DNA of 64,000 nucleotides from Planctomicrobium piriforme (GCF_900113665.1 NZ_FOQD01000011.1:124001-188000); one strand, 5' to 3'. Shown: positions 45,586 to 54,914, counted from the stretch's first letter. Numbers and translations: made by a program. The notes: generated by a model from the sequence alone, not told the origin.

Positions 45586-48500
45586 TTACCTCCACGCTTC
45601 GAGACGGGAGGCCATCAGGCGCATCTGCTGCAGCATTTGTTCGCGATGGCGTTCGCAGTAGGCGGCCAGTGCAATCACTGCCGCGCCGACCACGATGCCG
45701 GCCAGCCACAGGCGATGCGGTTCGTCCAGGCTGCCGCGGACGACCATCGCCGCGATGTCGGCGATCAGGAAGGCGGTGCCGGTGTACATGAGTGCCCGTA
45801 CTCGCAGGCCGATCGCCAGCAGCACGATGACGACAGAAGCGACCATCAGCGTCAACAGGTGCAGCCAACTGCCGCCGACGATGTGGAATGTGGGCGAGAT
45901 CAGAATGGTGAGCGCCCCGGCGTACCGCAGCGGATCGTGGTAGGAGACCGGAATTCGATTCCCCAGCAGTTCCGTCAGCCAGAGAACGCTCAGGCCCAGC
46001 GGAATCAGGAAGAGCTGGGGGTCGGACCAGTGCAGTTCCCGCCAGAGCAAGGCCAGGGCGACGTTGAGAATCAGGGCCGAGCCGATCAGTTGCGGAGTCC
46101 GTCGGTCTTCCAGCCCCCGCCAGAAGTAAAAGGCTGCCGCGAGCAAGAGGGCGAGACTGTTGGCGCCAAGCCAATGTGGATGTGCGACCGACAGGTGTCG
46201 TAAAACTCCCAGCAACACGGTGACGGTCGGCAAGGCCATTGCCGTCTGCTGGAGCGGTCGCGAGACCACGGTCAGCATCTTCGAAGCGGCACAGACTCGT
46301 GACATTCCCCAGGCGATGACCGCGGCAATGAACGGCAGGAACAGCGCCAGTTCGCCGGTGATGGAAATGGCATTCGCCAGAATCAAATCCGCGAATCCGA
46401 GCACCATTACCCCTTCGGCGAGCCAGACACGGCGTTCTGCTTTTTTGGTATCCTCAGGCGTCATCGCCTGTTGTGCCTGATGACAGGCCTGCCAGATTTG
46501 TTGAGCCGCCAACGCCAGACAAGTGCCTGTGACCAGTGCGATTTGCCATTGGACTGAGCCAGGCGGATTCTGCAAAAGGTCGCAGACCAGTGAACCGAGG
46601 CTTAAGCCCCAGAGACCAACAATCATCTCTTCAGAAGCGTCCGAGTGCCGTTCCCGATGTCCTTCCCATAGCAAAGCACAGAGTCCAGAGACGAAGGCGA
46701 CACCGAGTGCAGCAGGGGCGTACAGTCGCCAGCTCATGGCGGTCAGTGTCGTGACTTCCGGAACGAAACAGTGCAGAACCGTGGTCAGCAGCAGGCCGTT
46801 TGCCAGAGCAAGGACGAACGAAACAAACTGGGATGAACCACGGCCTACTGACAAACCCAGCAAACCCACGATGCCGATGAATCCGGCTGCGCGAAATGGA
46901 TTCGACAAAAATTGGATGCTGAGCAACGCGATCACGAGTAACGTGGCGGTCGCGCACCAGTCGAGTGCGTTCCAGAAGCGGCCTGTGCCGGACTGAGTGA
47001 CGGCGATCTCCGTAGGTGCGAACCGTCGCAAGACAGGCGAGAGCAGTAGCGGCACGGCGGCGATCACTGTCGGCAGCCATTGCACGGGAGAGGGGTCAAG
47101 CCTCAACGTGGTCCACGTCGCTGCGGCCAGGCTCAAAGTTGAGAGCCAGGCAACTGTGGTCAGCGAGGCCGAGTTCCGACTCCAGGCCAGTTCGAGAAGT
47201 CCCAGCAATGCGATCACCGCCGCTGGAAAGACAGCGATATTCGCACCGATCGAGACCAGGCACATGGCCGGGATCAACAACAATTCAACCAGCAGCAGGC
47301 CGATGATCGCCACAATCCGGGCCGGTTCGGCGAATGCCAGCGACAGTCTTGTGGCAGGCATGAATTCGAGGGATCGTCCCAGGAGTGAAACGAGAGCGAA
47401 GAGAATCGTCGCCAGTGTGACGATGCCTTCCAGACTCCAGTAAGCCTGCCAGGCGAGAACCACCGCGAACACCACCGGAAAGGCGAGCGACACAACACCG
47501 ATCAACGGGTGTCGCCGCTCAAAGGCATGCACCAGCAGCAGCACGCTGCACAGGCATCCCGCCCAGAAGGCCACTGGATGCACCACCGCGGACGCGAGCA
47601 GAATTCCGCCTGAAACCAGACACACCGCGAGACTCGTCAACTGACAGACGGGTTCCAAATCCGGTCGTTCAGTGTTCCTCAATCGATGGACAATCCGGTC
47701 GATCCAGATGCCCGGCACAAGCAGTAATCCGCCAGCAATCAGCCAGGCGAGAGTGGGCAGTTCCGGGGTTATTGGAACCTGTAAAACGCCGTAGAGAAAT
47801 GAGGTCGCTCCCCAGCCGGCCGTCAGAAAAGCCGCGACGGCGAACTGCAGCAACTGCGGTTTCTTGAACAGCGCGAGCTGCATTCCAAACATCACGGCCA
47901 ATGCGATGCCGACGGGGAATGTCGCCTTCGGATGCGTGCATGCCGCCAGCAGCAGCAGCGTTTGCAACCCGATGGCGAACTGCTGCAGCGGTTTCGCCCA
48001 GAGTTCACTTCGTCGCAGCGGCGTGGCGCTGGCCAGCGCGGTCGCCAAGGCCAGCAATGGCAGGTACGTCAACCCGTAGAATGCCAGTGGCAAGCGTTGT
48101 TCGTGAACGGCGGCCGCGCCGGTTTGTACGGCTGCTCTGGCGAGTTCCTTAAAGAACACCGGTGAAGTTTGATAGGCCATCATCACCAACAGCAGCGTCG
48201 CCCAGACAAAGCCGACATGACTGGTCCGCCGTGCCATCAGTCCCATCACAACTGCGGCCAATACCGAAGTTGGAACCAGGGCGAACGTGCCGGGGTAACC
48301 TGACGCCGAGAGACAAACTCCCGCCAGCGTCGCACACAGTCCGACGACCAGCGGAATCGCCAGTCCAACCGGCAATGGGCCGACCGCCCCGGTGCGTCGT
48401 TCGATCACCTTCGCCAGTTCGTTGACGGAGATCAGCACCGGAATCGCGGTGAGAACTAAGCCAAAGCCGAGCCATTCGGTTGGAACATGCGGCAGCAGAC

Positions 48501-49179
48501 TGCTGCAGAACAGCATCAGAAACTGCCCGCCAAGCAGCAGCACTGGAAAGAACCCGCAAATCCGGGGCAGCCGATGTTCTTCCGTCAGCCAGAAGACGTG
48601 CCTGGCCGCGTCAATGGCTCCGATCGCATAGACGCCCCACAATAGACACGCCGCCAGCGGAGCAACGTTGGCCGGCAGTGCTGGGACCATCGCGCCGCTG
48701 AATGCCAGCGCCAAATAACTCAGCAGAAACGGCCAGGTCGTCCGTCTCAAAAAATGGTGAAAGACTTGCCAGGCCGCCACCGTGGAAGCGATTCCGCTTG
48801 CCGCCAGCAGCGTCAGCAGGCCTGCTCTAGAGACGAGCCCGTTGAGGGTCAAAAGCCCGTCTGGATGAATCCAGCGGAGGGCGAGAAATGCGATTGGAAT
48901 CAGCAGCACGGTCAGGGCCATCAGTCCCGTGCCGGTTTTCTGTAAGCCCAACCGGAAGTAGCAGAATCGCCCGGTGAAATAGAGGGCGAACGTGTACCCG
49001 AACAGCACTGCGGCCTTCCACAGCGGGGGCGCGGTTTCCCAGTGCGTGCTGACGAGCATGGAGGAGGACCCAAGCAGGATCAGCATCCCGATCCCCAGCA
49101 GCCACTTGATGTTCTGTTCCTGAAAGAAGGCGTCGCAGAAACGCAGGAACCAGGCTCGTTCGTTCAACTGAGACGACAT
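45586..49179 (-). CDS. Giant polytopic membrane protein
   Basis: The 1197-residue protein starts MSSQLNERAWFLRFCDAFFQ (ATG 49179). It appears to hold about 30 membrane helices in pairs separated by short polar loops, with a cytoplasmic N-terminus and a basic, amphipathic end (ERHREQMLQQMRLMASRLEA). No transport or enzyme motif is recognised. It lies directly upstream of pspA in the same orientation, so a role in membrane stress or as a PspA partner is a possibility; no proof exists. The length is unusual for single-chain bacterial membrane proteins without a known family. Confidence 0.8.
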   Translation of the reverse strand: MSSQLNERAWFLRFCDAFFQEQNIKWLLGIGMLILLGSSSMLVSTHWETAPPLWKAAVLFGYTFALYFTGRFCYFRLGLQKTGTGLMALTVLLIPIAFLALRWIHPDGLLTLNGLVSRAGLLTLLAASGIASTVAAWQVFHHFLRRTTWPFLLSYLALAFSGAMVPALPANVAPLAACLLWGVYAIGAIDAARHVFWLTEEHRLPRICGFFPVLLLGGQFLMLFCSSLLPHVPTEWLGFGLVLTAIPVLISVNELAKVIERRTGAVGPLPVGLAIPLVVGLCATLAGVCLSASGYPGTFALVPTSVLAAVVMGLMARRTSHVGFVWATLLLVMMAYQTSPVFFKELARAAVQTGAAAVHEQRLPLAFYGLTYLPLLALATALASATPLRRSELWAKPLQQFAIGLQTLLLLAACTHPKATFPVGIALAVMFGMQLALFKKPQLLQFAVAAFLTAGWGATSFLYGVLQVPITPELPTLAWLIAGGLLLVPGIWIDRIVHRLRNTERPDLEPVCQLTSLAVCLVSGGILLASAVVHPVAFWAGCLCSVLLLVHAFERRHPLIGVVSLAFPVVFAVVLAWQAYWSLEGIVTLATILFALVSLLGRSLEFMPATRLSLAFAEPARIVAIIGLLLVELLLIPAMCLVSIGANIAVFPAAVIALLGLLELAWSRNSASLTTVAWLSTLSLAAATWTTLRLDPSPVQWLPTVIAAVPLLLSPVLRRFAPTEIAVTQSGTGRFWNALDWCATATLLVIALLSIQFLSNPFRAAGFIGIVGLLGLSVGRGSSQFVSFVLALANGLLLTTVLHCFVPEVTTLTAMSWRLYAPAALGVAFVSGLCALLWEGHRERHSDASEEMIVGLWGLSLGSLVCDLLQNPPGSVQWQIALVTGTCLALAAQQIWQACHQAQQAMTPEDTKKAERRVWLAEGVMVLGFADLILANAISITGELALFLPFIAAVIAWGMSRVCAASKMLTVVSRPLQQTAMALPTVTVLLGVLRHLSVAHPHWLGANSLALLLAAAFYFWRGLEDRRTPQLIGSALILNVALALLWRELHWSDPQLFLIPLGLSVLWLTELLGNRIPVSYHDPLRYAGALTILISPTFHIVGGSWLHLLTLMVASVVIVLLAIGLRVRALMYTGTAFLIADIAAMVVRGSLDEPHRLWLAGIVVGAAVIALAAYCERHREQMLQQMRLMASRLEAWR

Positions 49180-49457
49180 GACGTTCGCTCTCCCGCAGCC
49201 CCCCGGCCGCAGGCTCCCGTCGTCGTGACAGAATCAAACCGGCCAGGCAGGGCTACAGCAGCAGGCGACGTCAAAACGCCTGTATCACGCGCAAAATCAG
49301 ATTTTTCGCCACGAGAGTTTTGTTGCGGGAAGTGCGTCTAAATGTTTGCGAACGCGGCACCGAGTGAACGGGCAATTTCTCCCACAATCCAGCCTGGTCC
49401 GTTACACTCGCGGCTTTGGGTAGTTTCAGTTCTCCTCAGCAGCGACTGGCAGCGAAC
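49180..49457. other. Divergent promoter region without a recognised gene
   Basis: This 278-base space lies between the giant membrane protein gene and the SDR gene, which are transcribed away from each other. It should hold both promoters. I see no repeat-family member or hairpin and no credible ORF. Confidence 0.4.
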
Positions 49458-50243
49458 ATGGCAACCGAGACGGTGTTGATTACGGGAGCGTCATCAGGCA
49501 TTGGGCTGGAACTCGCCAAACGGTTTGCGGCGGACGGATCGGAACTGATTCTCGTTGCTCGACGGACAGACCGACTGGAAGAGCTGGCCGAACTGTTGAA
49601 GCGGGAACATGGGACAACGTCGACGGTCATCTCGGCTGATCTGGCTCAGCCAGGAGCGCCCCAGCATTTGATGGAGCAGATTCAAGCCGCCGGTAAGCAG
49701 GTCGATGTGCTCGTCAACAACGCCGGCTTTGGTCAACTGGGTGAGTTCTCCAAGATTTCGCTCGACCGCCAGTTGAACATGATTCAGCTCAATATCGCTT
49801 CCGTCGTCGCCCTCACGCATTTGTGCCTGCCGGGCATGCTCGCCCGAAAGAAGGGGGCGATTCTCAATCTGGGGTCGACGGCCTCGTTCCAGCCGGGTCC
49901 GCATGTCGCCATTTACTATGCGACCAAGGCGTTCATCCTGTCCTTCTCGGAGGCGATCTGGAAAGAACTGAAGGGGACGGGGGTCACGGTCACCTGTCTC
50001 TGCCCTGGCCCGACGAAGACCGAATTCGGCAATGAATCGCAGATGCACGACACGCCGGTTTTCAAGCACAATGCGATGAATGTCGAAGTCGTGGCGAATG
50101 CCGGCTACCGCGGGCTACGGAAACGCAAACGGCTGGTCATTCCGGGTGCTGTAAACAAGATGCTCGCTGCTTCCGTGCGTGTGACTCCACGGGCGACGAT
50201 TCTGGACATCATGTCGATGCTGCAGCCGGTGAAGAAGTCATAA
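49458..50243 (+). CDS. Short-chain dehydrogenase/reductase (SDR)
   Basis: The 261-residue product starts MATETVLITGASSGIGLELA (ATG 49458). Motifs are TGASSGIG (9-16), NNAG (in VLVNNAGFGQLG), the catalytic Ser in ILNLGSTASFQPG, and YxxxK (YYATK, near 155). The ending PGTVNK-like region is VIPGAVNKMLAASVRVTPRA, as in the DltE/YqjQ subgroup of classical SDRs. The substrate is unknown. It is a single-gene unit facing the mutarotase gene. Confidence 0.92.
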   Translation: MATETVLITGASSGIGLELAKRFAADGSELILVARRTDRLEELAELLKREHGTTSTVISADLAQPGAPQHLMEQIQAAGKQVDVLVNNAGFGQLGEFSKISLDRQLNMIQLNIASVVALTHLCLPGMLARKKGAILNLGSTASFQPGPHVAIYYATKAFILSFSEAIWKELKGTGVTVTCLCPGPTKTEFGNESQMHDTPVFKHNAMNVEVVANAGYRGLRKRKRLVIPGAVNKMLAASVRVTPRATILDIMSMLQPVKKS

Positions 50244-50277
50244 ATCCGAAGCACGAAAGTCGAAATCCGAAACGATT
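50244..50277. repeat. TCCGAAGCACGAAAGTCG repeat
   Basis: AATCCGAAGCACGAAAGTCG, then AAATCCGAAACGA. The same element is at 53543-53580 (ATCCGAAGCACGAATCTCGA), upstream of the sialidase gene, so two copies frame the sialidase group. Confidence 0.7.
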
Positions 50278-51342
50278 TTAGGGGCCGTTCCACCAGACTT
50301 GTGGCGAACGGATGGCGGGTTTGGCTTCGCCGCCGGGGATGACAGTGTGGTCTTGCCATTGCACGGACGGGGTGGTCACCAGTGAAAAGGGGACCTCTTC
50401 CCCCAGTGACCAGCGGTCATGGACTGTGTCGTAGAGCTGGACTTTTCTGGGGAAACCGACGTGTGAGAGAGGATCGACGCCCAACTGACTGCCGTCGTCT
50501 CCTCCGATGATCGCGAGAGTCGACGGCTCGCGTAACACAGCTGGTGAAGGAGCGGCGACTGCCACCCGCGGTAAGTCTGCGAGCTTCTGCCAGCCAGACC
50601 CTGGCCGATACCGGTAAGCGTCCTTGAGCCAGATGCGCTCCGGTTTGCCGTCCACTCCAGCTTTGAGGTCGGCGCCGGAGAACAGGTAGACATCATCGCC
50701 AATGGCTCCCGCCGTGGCGAGCATTCGCGCCGGGCCGGGCCAGGGTTCGAGTTCTTCCCAAACGGGTTTGGGTTGCGACAGATCGAGTCTCCAAAATGTG
50801 TGCAGTGTTTCGACGGCGTCGGGCCGTGCGAGTCCGCCGGCGATGTAGAGTTTGCCCCCGGCCATCACGCCGCACATGAGTGCACAGGGGCGCGGGAGCG
50901 ACGGAAGCGGTTGCGAGTGGAGTTCACCCGCTTGCCATGTCAGCAGGAACACATCGGCAGAATGCTGCGTCGAGTCGCTGCCGCCGGCGCAGACAATGCC
51001 TTTTTCCGTCGAAACAGAGACGCCATAACCGAGCGGGCGCGGCAAACGCATTCCGGTTCGCCAGGTTCCATTGGGGGCATCCAGCACGAAGGCCGTGTCG
51101 TACCAGATTTTGGCGCCCCCTTCCCAGGGCCGACGTTCCGGGAAGTTCGCCCCGCCAGCGACGACCAACGCTCCATTGCTCACGCCGGCGAACGACCCAG
51201 CAAACCCTTCCCGATCCGGCAGTGCCGGCAACTGCGTCCAGATTGTTCCGGCCATCTGCTGCTCCTGCCCCAGGCTGGGATGGTTCATCGCGAGAAGGCA
51301 CCCGAGAAAACTGAATACGGCCAGAAGCGAAGAGGGTCTCAT
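50278..51342 (-). CDS. Exported kelch-type mutarotase (NanM-like)
   Basis: The 354-residue protein starts MRPSSLLAVFSFLGCLLAMN (Sec signal; cleavage near residue 25). The body is a six-bladed kelch propeller: GVSNGALVVAGGANFPERRP, YGVSVSTEKGIVCAGGSDST, CGVMAGGKLYIAGGLARPDA, GDDVYLFSGADLK. The family match is the cyclically permuted N-acetylneuraminate epimerase/mutarotase. It would interconvert sialic acid anomers in the periplasm. It is transcribed with RraA and sialidase genes (spacings 221 and 37 bases), which supports that role, although the substrate is not proven. Confidence 0.88.
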   Translation of the reverse strand: MRPSSLLAVFSFLGCLLAMNHPSLGQEQQMAGTIWTQLPALPDREGFAGSFAGVSNGALVVAGGANFPERRPWEGGAKIWYDTAFVLDAPNGTWRTGMRLPRPLGYGVSVSTEKGIVCAGGSDSTQHSADVFLLTWQAGELHSQPLPSLPRPCALMCGVMAGGKLYIAGGLARPDAVETLHTFWRLDLSQPKPVWEELEPWPGPARMLATAGAIGDDVYLFSGADLKAGVDGKPERIWLKDAYRYRPGSGWQKLADLPRVAVAAPSPAVLREPSTLAIIGGDDGSQLGVDPLSHVGFPRKVQLYDTVHDRWSLGEEVPFSLVTTPSVQWQDHTVIPGGEAKPAIRSPQVWWNGP

Positions 51343-51563
51343 CAGGCGATCCCGTCCAGGAAATGGGGGTCGTCAAAAATCATTTGGAGAGATGTTTGAA
51401 ACGCAGAGAGCGCGGAGAACGCAGAGAGGAAAATTACGTTTGGAGCGTGCTGGATACTCAAGGTTCAGAATGAAATTTAGACCTGCAACCATTCGTTTCT
51501 CCGCAACTTCTCGGCGAACTCTGCGCTCTCGGCGTTTCTATCCTGCTTTTCTTCGACTTAATC
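51343..51563. repeat. Inverted CGCAGAGAGCGCGGAG repeat
   Basis: AACGCAGAGAGCGCGGAGAA (51400-51419) is opposed by an inverted related copy (CTCCGCAACTTCTCGGCGAA to CTCTCGGCGTTT, 51501-51539). The pattern is that of the CACGGAG element at 3391-3547. Confidence 0.65.
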
Positions 51564-52319
51564 TCACCATTCCCCTGACCGACGGAATTTTGTCTGGGCG
51601 TTTTGGCCGAACTGGGCGCCTGCGGCGTTGATGGCTGCCAGAACTTCTTCCATGGGTCGGCCGGAGGTGCTTCTGGCGGCGGCGATGAGCGTGTCGCACT
51701 CGTTCTGATCCATGAACTTTGCCGCTTCAAGCAGGCCGGGCTCGTCTTCCAGCGGAATGGCGAGAAAGCCATGCTTGTCGGCATGGATCAACTGGCCGGG
51801 TTGAATCCGTCGCCCGAAAACTTCGACGTCGCAGCCCCAGCGGACGGGGCAACTGAAAGCGTGCCCGACGGAGAGTCTTTTGGCGAGCGCCTTGAAGCCG
51901 GCGTTGTTCATTTCGTCGACATCGCGAATGGCGCCGTCAACGATGGTGCCGACGCAGCCGAGCGCGCGGTGAATGTTGCTGTTCACTTCCCCCCAGAACG
52001 ACCCGCGGGTGAACGGCTTGTCGAGATCCTGCACGACGACGATCTTGGGACCAGGCACACTGGCGACGTACTCGCGGTACTGGCTCCACGCCTTGGGGTT
52101 GTCGGTCACATGCTGCTTGTTGCCGGGTTCGATCACCACGGTCACGGCATAGCCCACCATCGGCCCCATCTGCGGCATGAAGTCCCGCACGTCTTCGACA
52201 TTGACGCCGTCCTGGCCGGCATCATGCTTGGTGATCTGTTCCCAGCCGTTGTAGATGGTGGGGGTATTCCACCGTTTCATCTGCAGCAGTTCAGAGTGTG
52301 AAAGGCGGGGAGCGGTCAT
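51564..52319 (-). CDS. RraA-family aldolase-like protein
   Basis: The 251-residue product starts MTAPRLSHSELLQMKRWNTP (ATG 52319) after AAGGA. The RraA fold is shown by GYAVTVVIEPGN, GPKIVVVQDLDKPFTRGSFW, GEVNSNIHRALGCVGTIVDG, AIRDVDEMNNAGFKALAKRL and RIQPGQLIHADKHGFLAIPL. Relatives are 4-hydroxy-4-methyl-2-oxoglutarate aldolases or sugar-acid lyases; RraA proper inhibits RNase E. Here the D-x-D (VDGAIRDVDE) metal motif is kept, so an aldolase role in sugar or sialic acid breakdown is more likely. Confidence 0.88.
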   Translation of the reverse strand: MTAPRLSHSELLQMKRWNTPTIYNGWEQITKHDAGQDGVNVEDVRDFMPQMGPMVGYAVTVVIEPGNKQHVTDNPKAWSQYREYVASVPGPKIVVVQDLDKPFTRGSFWGEVNSNIHRALGCVGTIVDGAIRDVDEMNNAGFKALAKRLSVGHAFSCPVRWGCDVEVFGRRIQPGQLIHADKHGFLAIPLEDEPGLLEAAKFMDQNECDTLIAAARSTSGRPMEEVLAAINAAGAQFGQNAQTKFRRSGEW

Positions 52320-52356
52320 GATCTGTTTTCCTTGTAGCTCTGAGATGTGCCGATAA

Positions 52357-53508
52357 TCACTTTGCTGTGGCCGGTTCGACTTTGAATTTTCCGAAGCGAA
52401 TGTTGGTCCGCTGCCGGTCTTTGGTCCCGCTATCCCAGACTGCTCGAAAGTCACCGGGTGCGACTTCAATCAGGGTTGGATATGAGTTCTTTGTGCCGGA
52501 GTCATAGAAGGTCTTTTCCTCGCTCCAGCTTCCATCAGGGCTCTGCAGCTTGTAACGGAGCGCCATCCGGCTCCACGCGGGGCCGTCGCTGTAAACGTAC
52601 ACATGCTGGTTGGCTCCGGCAGTCCCATAGTACCCCTTGGAGACGCTGTTCCACAGGTCCGGCTCCTGTTTCGCCGGAGTCCAGGTGCGACCGCCGTCGG
52701 TGCTGGTACTCGAAAATGCTCGCGGCGGTTCGAGGGCTTTTCCTTCCCCTTCGTACTGTGCTGTCCGCATGACCAGTTTCAACTCGCCTGGCTGATCGCC
52801 TGGAGACAGGTTCCCTTCATGGAGGAAGACTTTGCCGTCGACCGGTTGTGGAATGTGGCCGGCGAGGTTCCAATCCAGCAGGCTCGTGCTGCTGAGCAAC
52901 ATTTGATCGCGCGAGCCGAGCGGATCCCCCCGTTTCGTGTTGCGATGCGCCGGCAGCAGATAACGGGGGACGCCGTTTTCTTCGATGCGGTGAATCCCGC
53001 CCACAATGATCAGCGGACCGGTGTAATTCATCGACAGCTCGACCGGAATCCACGACCGACCGCCATCGGCGCTGTAGGCCGCGGCCAGTTGCGAGTCTTC
53101 GCTGTGACGATAATTCATCGGGCAGCGCATGCAAAAACACCAGATCACATCCTGGCCCGGCGGGTGGTAGACCACGGGATTCGCATACGCAAACTGCAGC
53201 GAGCCGAAGCGCTGATCGTGGTTAAACACATACGCCGGCTCGCTCCAGGTATCGCCATCGTCGGTGGAAACGCTGGCGAGGATGTCGCCCATGTCCGCTT
53301 TGCCGGGAATCCCGGCCCCAAACGCCACGACGAGCTGTTTGGGTTTCCATTGGGCGATGTACGGTTCCCAGACGAGGTTTGAGCCCGGCTGCTGGTCGAC
53401 GCGGCGGATGACGCGGACATCTTTCACGTCTCCCTGATATTCGTCCGCTGCCCAGGTCGGTAGGCAGACAGAAATCCACATCACAGTCAGGCAGATCGAG
53501 CGCGGCAT
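52357..53508 (-). CDS. Exported sialidase-like BNR-repeat protein
   Basis: The 383-residue product starts MPRSICLTVMWISVCLPTWA (ATG 53508) after GGGAGG, a Sec signal. The propeller carries Asp-box motifs of type S-x-D-x-G-x-x-W: SVSTDDGDTWSEPAYVF, AAYSADGGRSWIPVEL, SSTSTDGGRTWTPAK. The propeller is that of exo-alpha-sialidases. The usual catalytic Tyr/Glu are not assigned, so it could be a non-sialic acid glycosidase. It heads the mutarotase/RraA group and is divergent from a GntR-type regulator. Confidence 0.85.
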   Translation of the reverse strand: MPRSICLTVMWISVCLPTWAADEYQGDVKDVRVIRRVDQQPGSNLVWEPYIAQWKPKQLVVAFGAGIPGKADMGDILASVSTDDGDTWSEPAYVFNHDQRFGSLQFAYANPVVYHPPGQDVIWCFCMRCPMNYRHSEDSQLAAAYSADGGRSWIPVELSMNYTGPLIIVGGIHRIEENGVPRYLLPAHRNTKRGDPLGSRDQMLLSSTSLLDWNLAGHIPQPVDGKVFLHEGNLSPGDQPGELKLVMRTAQYEGEGKALEPPRAFSSTSTDGGRTWTPAKQEPDLWNSVSKGYYGTAGANQHVYVYSDGPAWSRMALRYKLQSPDGSWSEEKTFYDSGTKNSYPTLIEVAPGDFRAVWDSGTKDRQRTNIRFGKFKVEPATAK

Positions 53509-53542
53509 GGGGCCTCCCGTTTGGCAGTGTGAGCGGATCAGT

Positions 53543-53580
53543 TCAAAAATCCGAAGCACGAATCTCGAAATCCGAAACAA
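53543..53580. repeat. TCCGAAGCACGAATCTCG repeat
   Basis: A second copy of the element at 50244-50277 (AAATCCGAAGCACGAATCTC, then CGAAATCCGAAAC) in the same orientation. It lies between the sialidase and GntR genes. Confidence 0.7.
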
Positions 53581-53622
53581 TGGATGGCGACTTGATGCTT
53601 ACAGTTGAACGCATCGACAGAA

Positions 53623-53650
53623 TTGAATATATTTTCCAAATTGAAATAAT
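53623..53650 (+). promoter_or_regulatory. Predicted promoter of the GntR-type gene
   Basis: TTGAAT (53623-53628) and AATAAT (53645-53650) are 16 bases apart in an unusually AT-rich tract (53620-53675). The ATG at 53678 has no Shine-Dalgarno sequence. Confidence 0.45.
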
Positions 53651-53677
53651 AAAAGTGAATCAGCGATATTTAATGTG

Positions 53678-54775
53678 ATGAGCCGACAGCCCGCGACCCA
53701 GATCGTCGATGTCGCCGAACGGATTCTGCTCGATATCCGCCGTCGGAAGCTGCGCGCTGGGGACGCCTATTTGGGCACGGCCGAAACGGCAAAACTGCTG
53801 CGAATCAGCGGCTCGACGGTCAATCGCGCATTTCAATTACTGGCCCGACGCGGAGTCGTCGAACGCCGGCAGCGACGTGGAACGATCGTTCTCGATCCCC
53901 AGCGCAAACGACCTCCCAACCTGCAACGGGTGCATCTGCTGGTGCGGGAAGATCATTTGCAAGCCGAAGGACTCTGGGCCGACGGCGTCCTGATGGGTTT
54001 GCAGCAAGAACTGCCTGGCGTGGAATTGCAGTTCAACTTCCGCCCGATTGCTGATGAAGCGGAGTATGTGCAACAGGTGATTGACGAGATGCTGCGTTCG
54101 CGGTGGGCCGCCGGGCTGGTGCTGATTCGCACTGGCGTCGTCACTCAGCGACTGGTGCAGGCGAGCGGATTGCCGGCCGTGGTCAGCGGAACCTTGCAGC
54201 CGTCGATCAGCGGGCTGCCCAGCATCGACCGAGATCAGGCCCAGATCGGTAAGCTGCTGGCAGAACATTTGCTCAAGCAGCGCTGCCGACGTTTTCTGAT
54301 TCTCATGCGAGACCGGATCACGGCCGGCGACCACTTGATGCTCGATGCCGCCTTGCAGACGCTGGCGGCTGCCGGCGTTGTACTCGACCGCGTGACGTTG
54401 CGATTTCTGCCGTCTGATACCGAGGCGATTGTCGCCGAAGTCCAGAAACTTCTGCCGCAACTCGGTTCAGCGCTCGGATGTCTGTGCCGGTCCGAACGTC
54501 TGGCAAACGGCGTTTTGACGGCGGCGAACGCGACCCCATTCAAAGTAACGCGGGTGCCGAAAATTGTCGTTGCTGACGTGGCTCAACCCGATGCAAATAC
54601 GAACCGCTTCCCCTGCATCGAATCCAGCATCTCGCCCGAAGACTGGGGCCGTCGCATCGGTCGATTGCTTTTGAATGCTGCGAGAGGGGATGTCACCAGC
54701 TATCAGCATGAGATCGTGCCGGTGCGGATTATGGAGTCGTTTGAAAGTCAGATTGGTCTCACGCAAAGGCGCTAA
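53678..54775 (+). CDS. GntR-type regulator with sugar-binding-like domain
   Basis: The 365-residue protein (ATG 53678; a GTG is one codon before) has a winged-helix domain at about 8-75 (AERILLDIRRRKLRAGDAYL, TAETAKLLRISGSTVNRAFQ, LLARRGVVERRQRRGTIVLD). The C-terminal domain is a LacI-like periplasmic-binding fold: VLMGLQQELPGVELQFNF, AAGLVLIRTGVVTQRLVQAS, LAEHLLKQRCRRFLILMRDR. It is divergent from the sialidase group, which suggests it controls it. The last residues (GLTQRR) are encoded by the start of a repeat, so the C-terminus may be newly acquired. Confidence 0.87.
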   Translation: MSRQPATQIVDVAERILLDIRRRKLRAGDAYLGTAETAKLLRISGSTVNRAFQLLARRGVVERRQRRGTIVLDPQRKRPPNLQRVHLLVREDHLQAEGLWADGVLMGLQQELPGVELQFNFRPIADEAEYVQQVIDEMLRSRWAAGLVLIRTGVVTQRLVQASGLPAVVSGTLQPSISGLPSIDRDQAQIGKLLAEHLLKQRCRRFLILMRDRITAGDHLMLDAALQTLAAAGVVLDRVTLRFLPSDTEAIVAEVQKLLPQLGSALGCLCRSERLANGVLTAANATPFKVTRVPKIVVADVAQPDANTNRFPCIESSISPEDWGRRIGRLLLNAARGDVTSYQHEIVPVRIMESFESQIGLTQRR

Positions 54776-54910
54776 GGCGCAAAGTAAACGCTCTGTAACG
54801 CAACCTGACTTGGAAAACGTCGACACTTATCGCAGAAACGCATTTCCAACGCCGCAATCGATGGCTGTCTTCATCTTTTCCCTTGGCGTCTTTGTGCCTT
54901 GGCGTGAGAC
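54758..54910. repeat. Inverted CACGCAAAGGCGC repeat
   Basis: TCTCACGCAAAGGCGCTAAG (54759-54778) and its inverted related copy (TTTGTGCCTTGGCGTGAGA, to 54909) frame the spacer between the convergent GntR and MEKHLA genes. The GntR stop codon is inside the left arm. Confidence 0.7.
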
Positions 54911-54914
54911 AATT

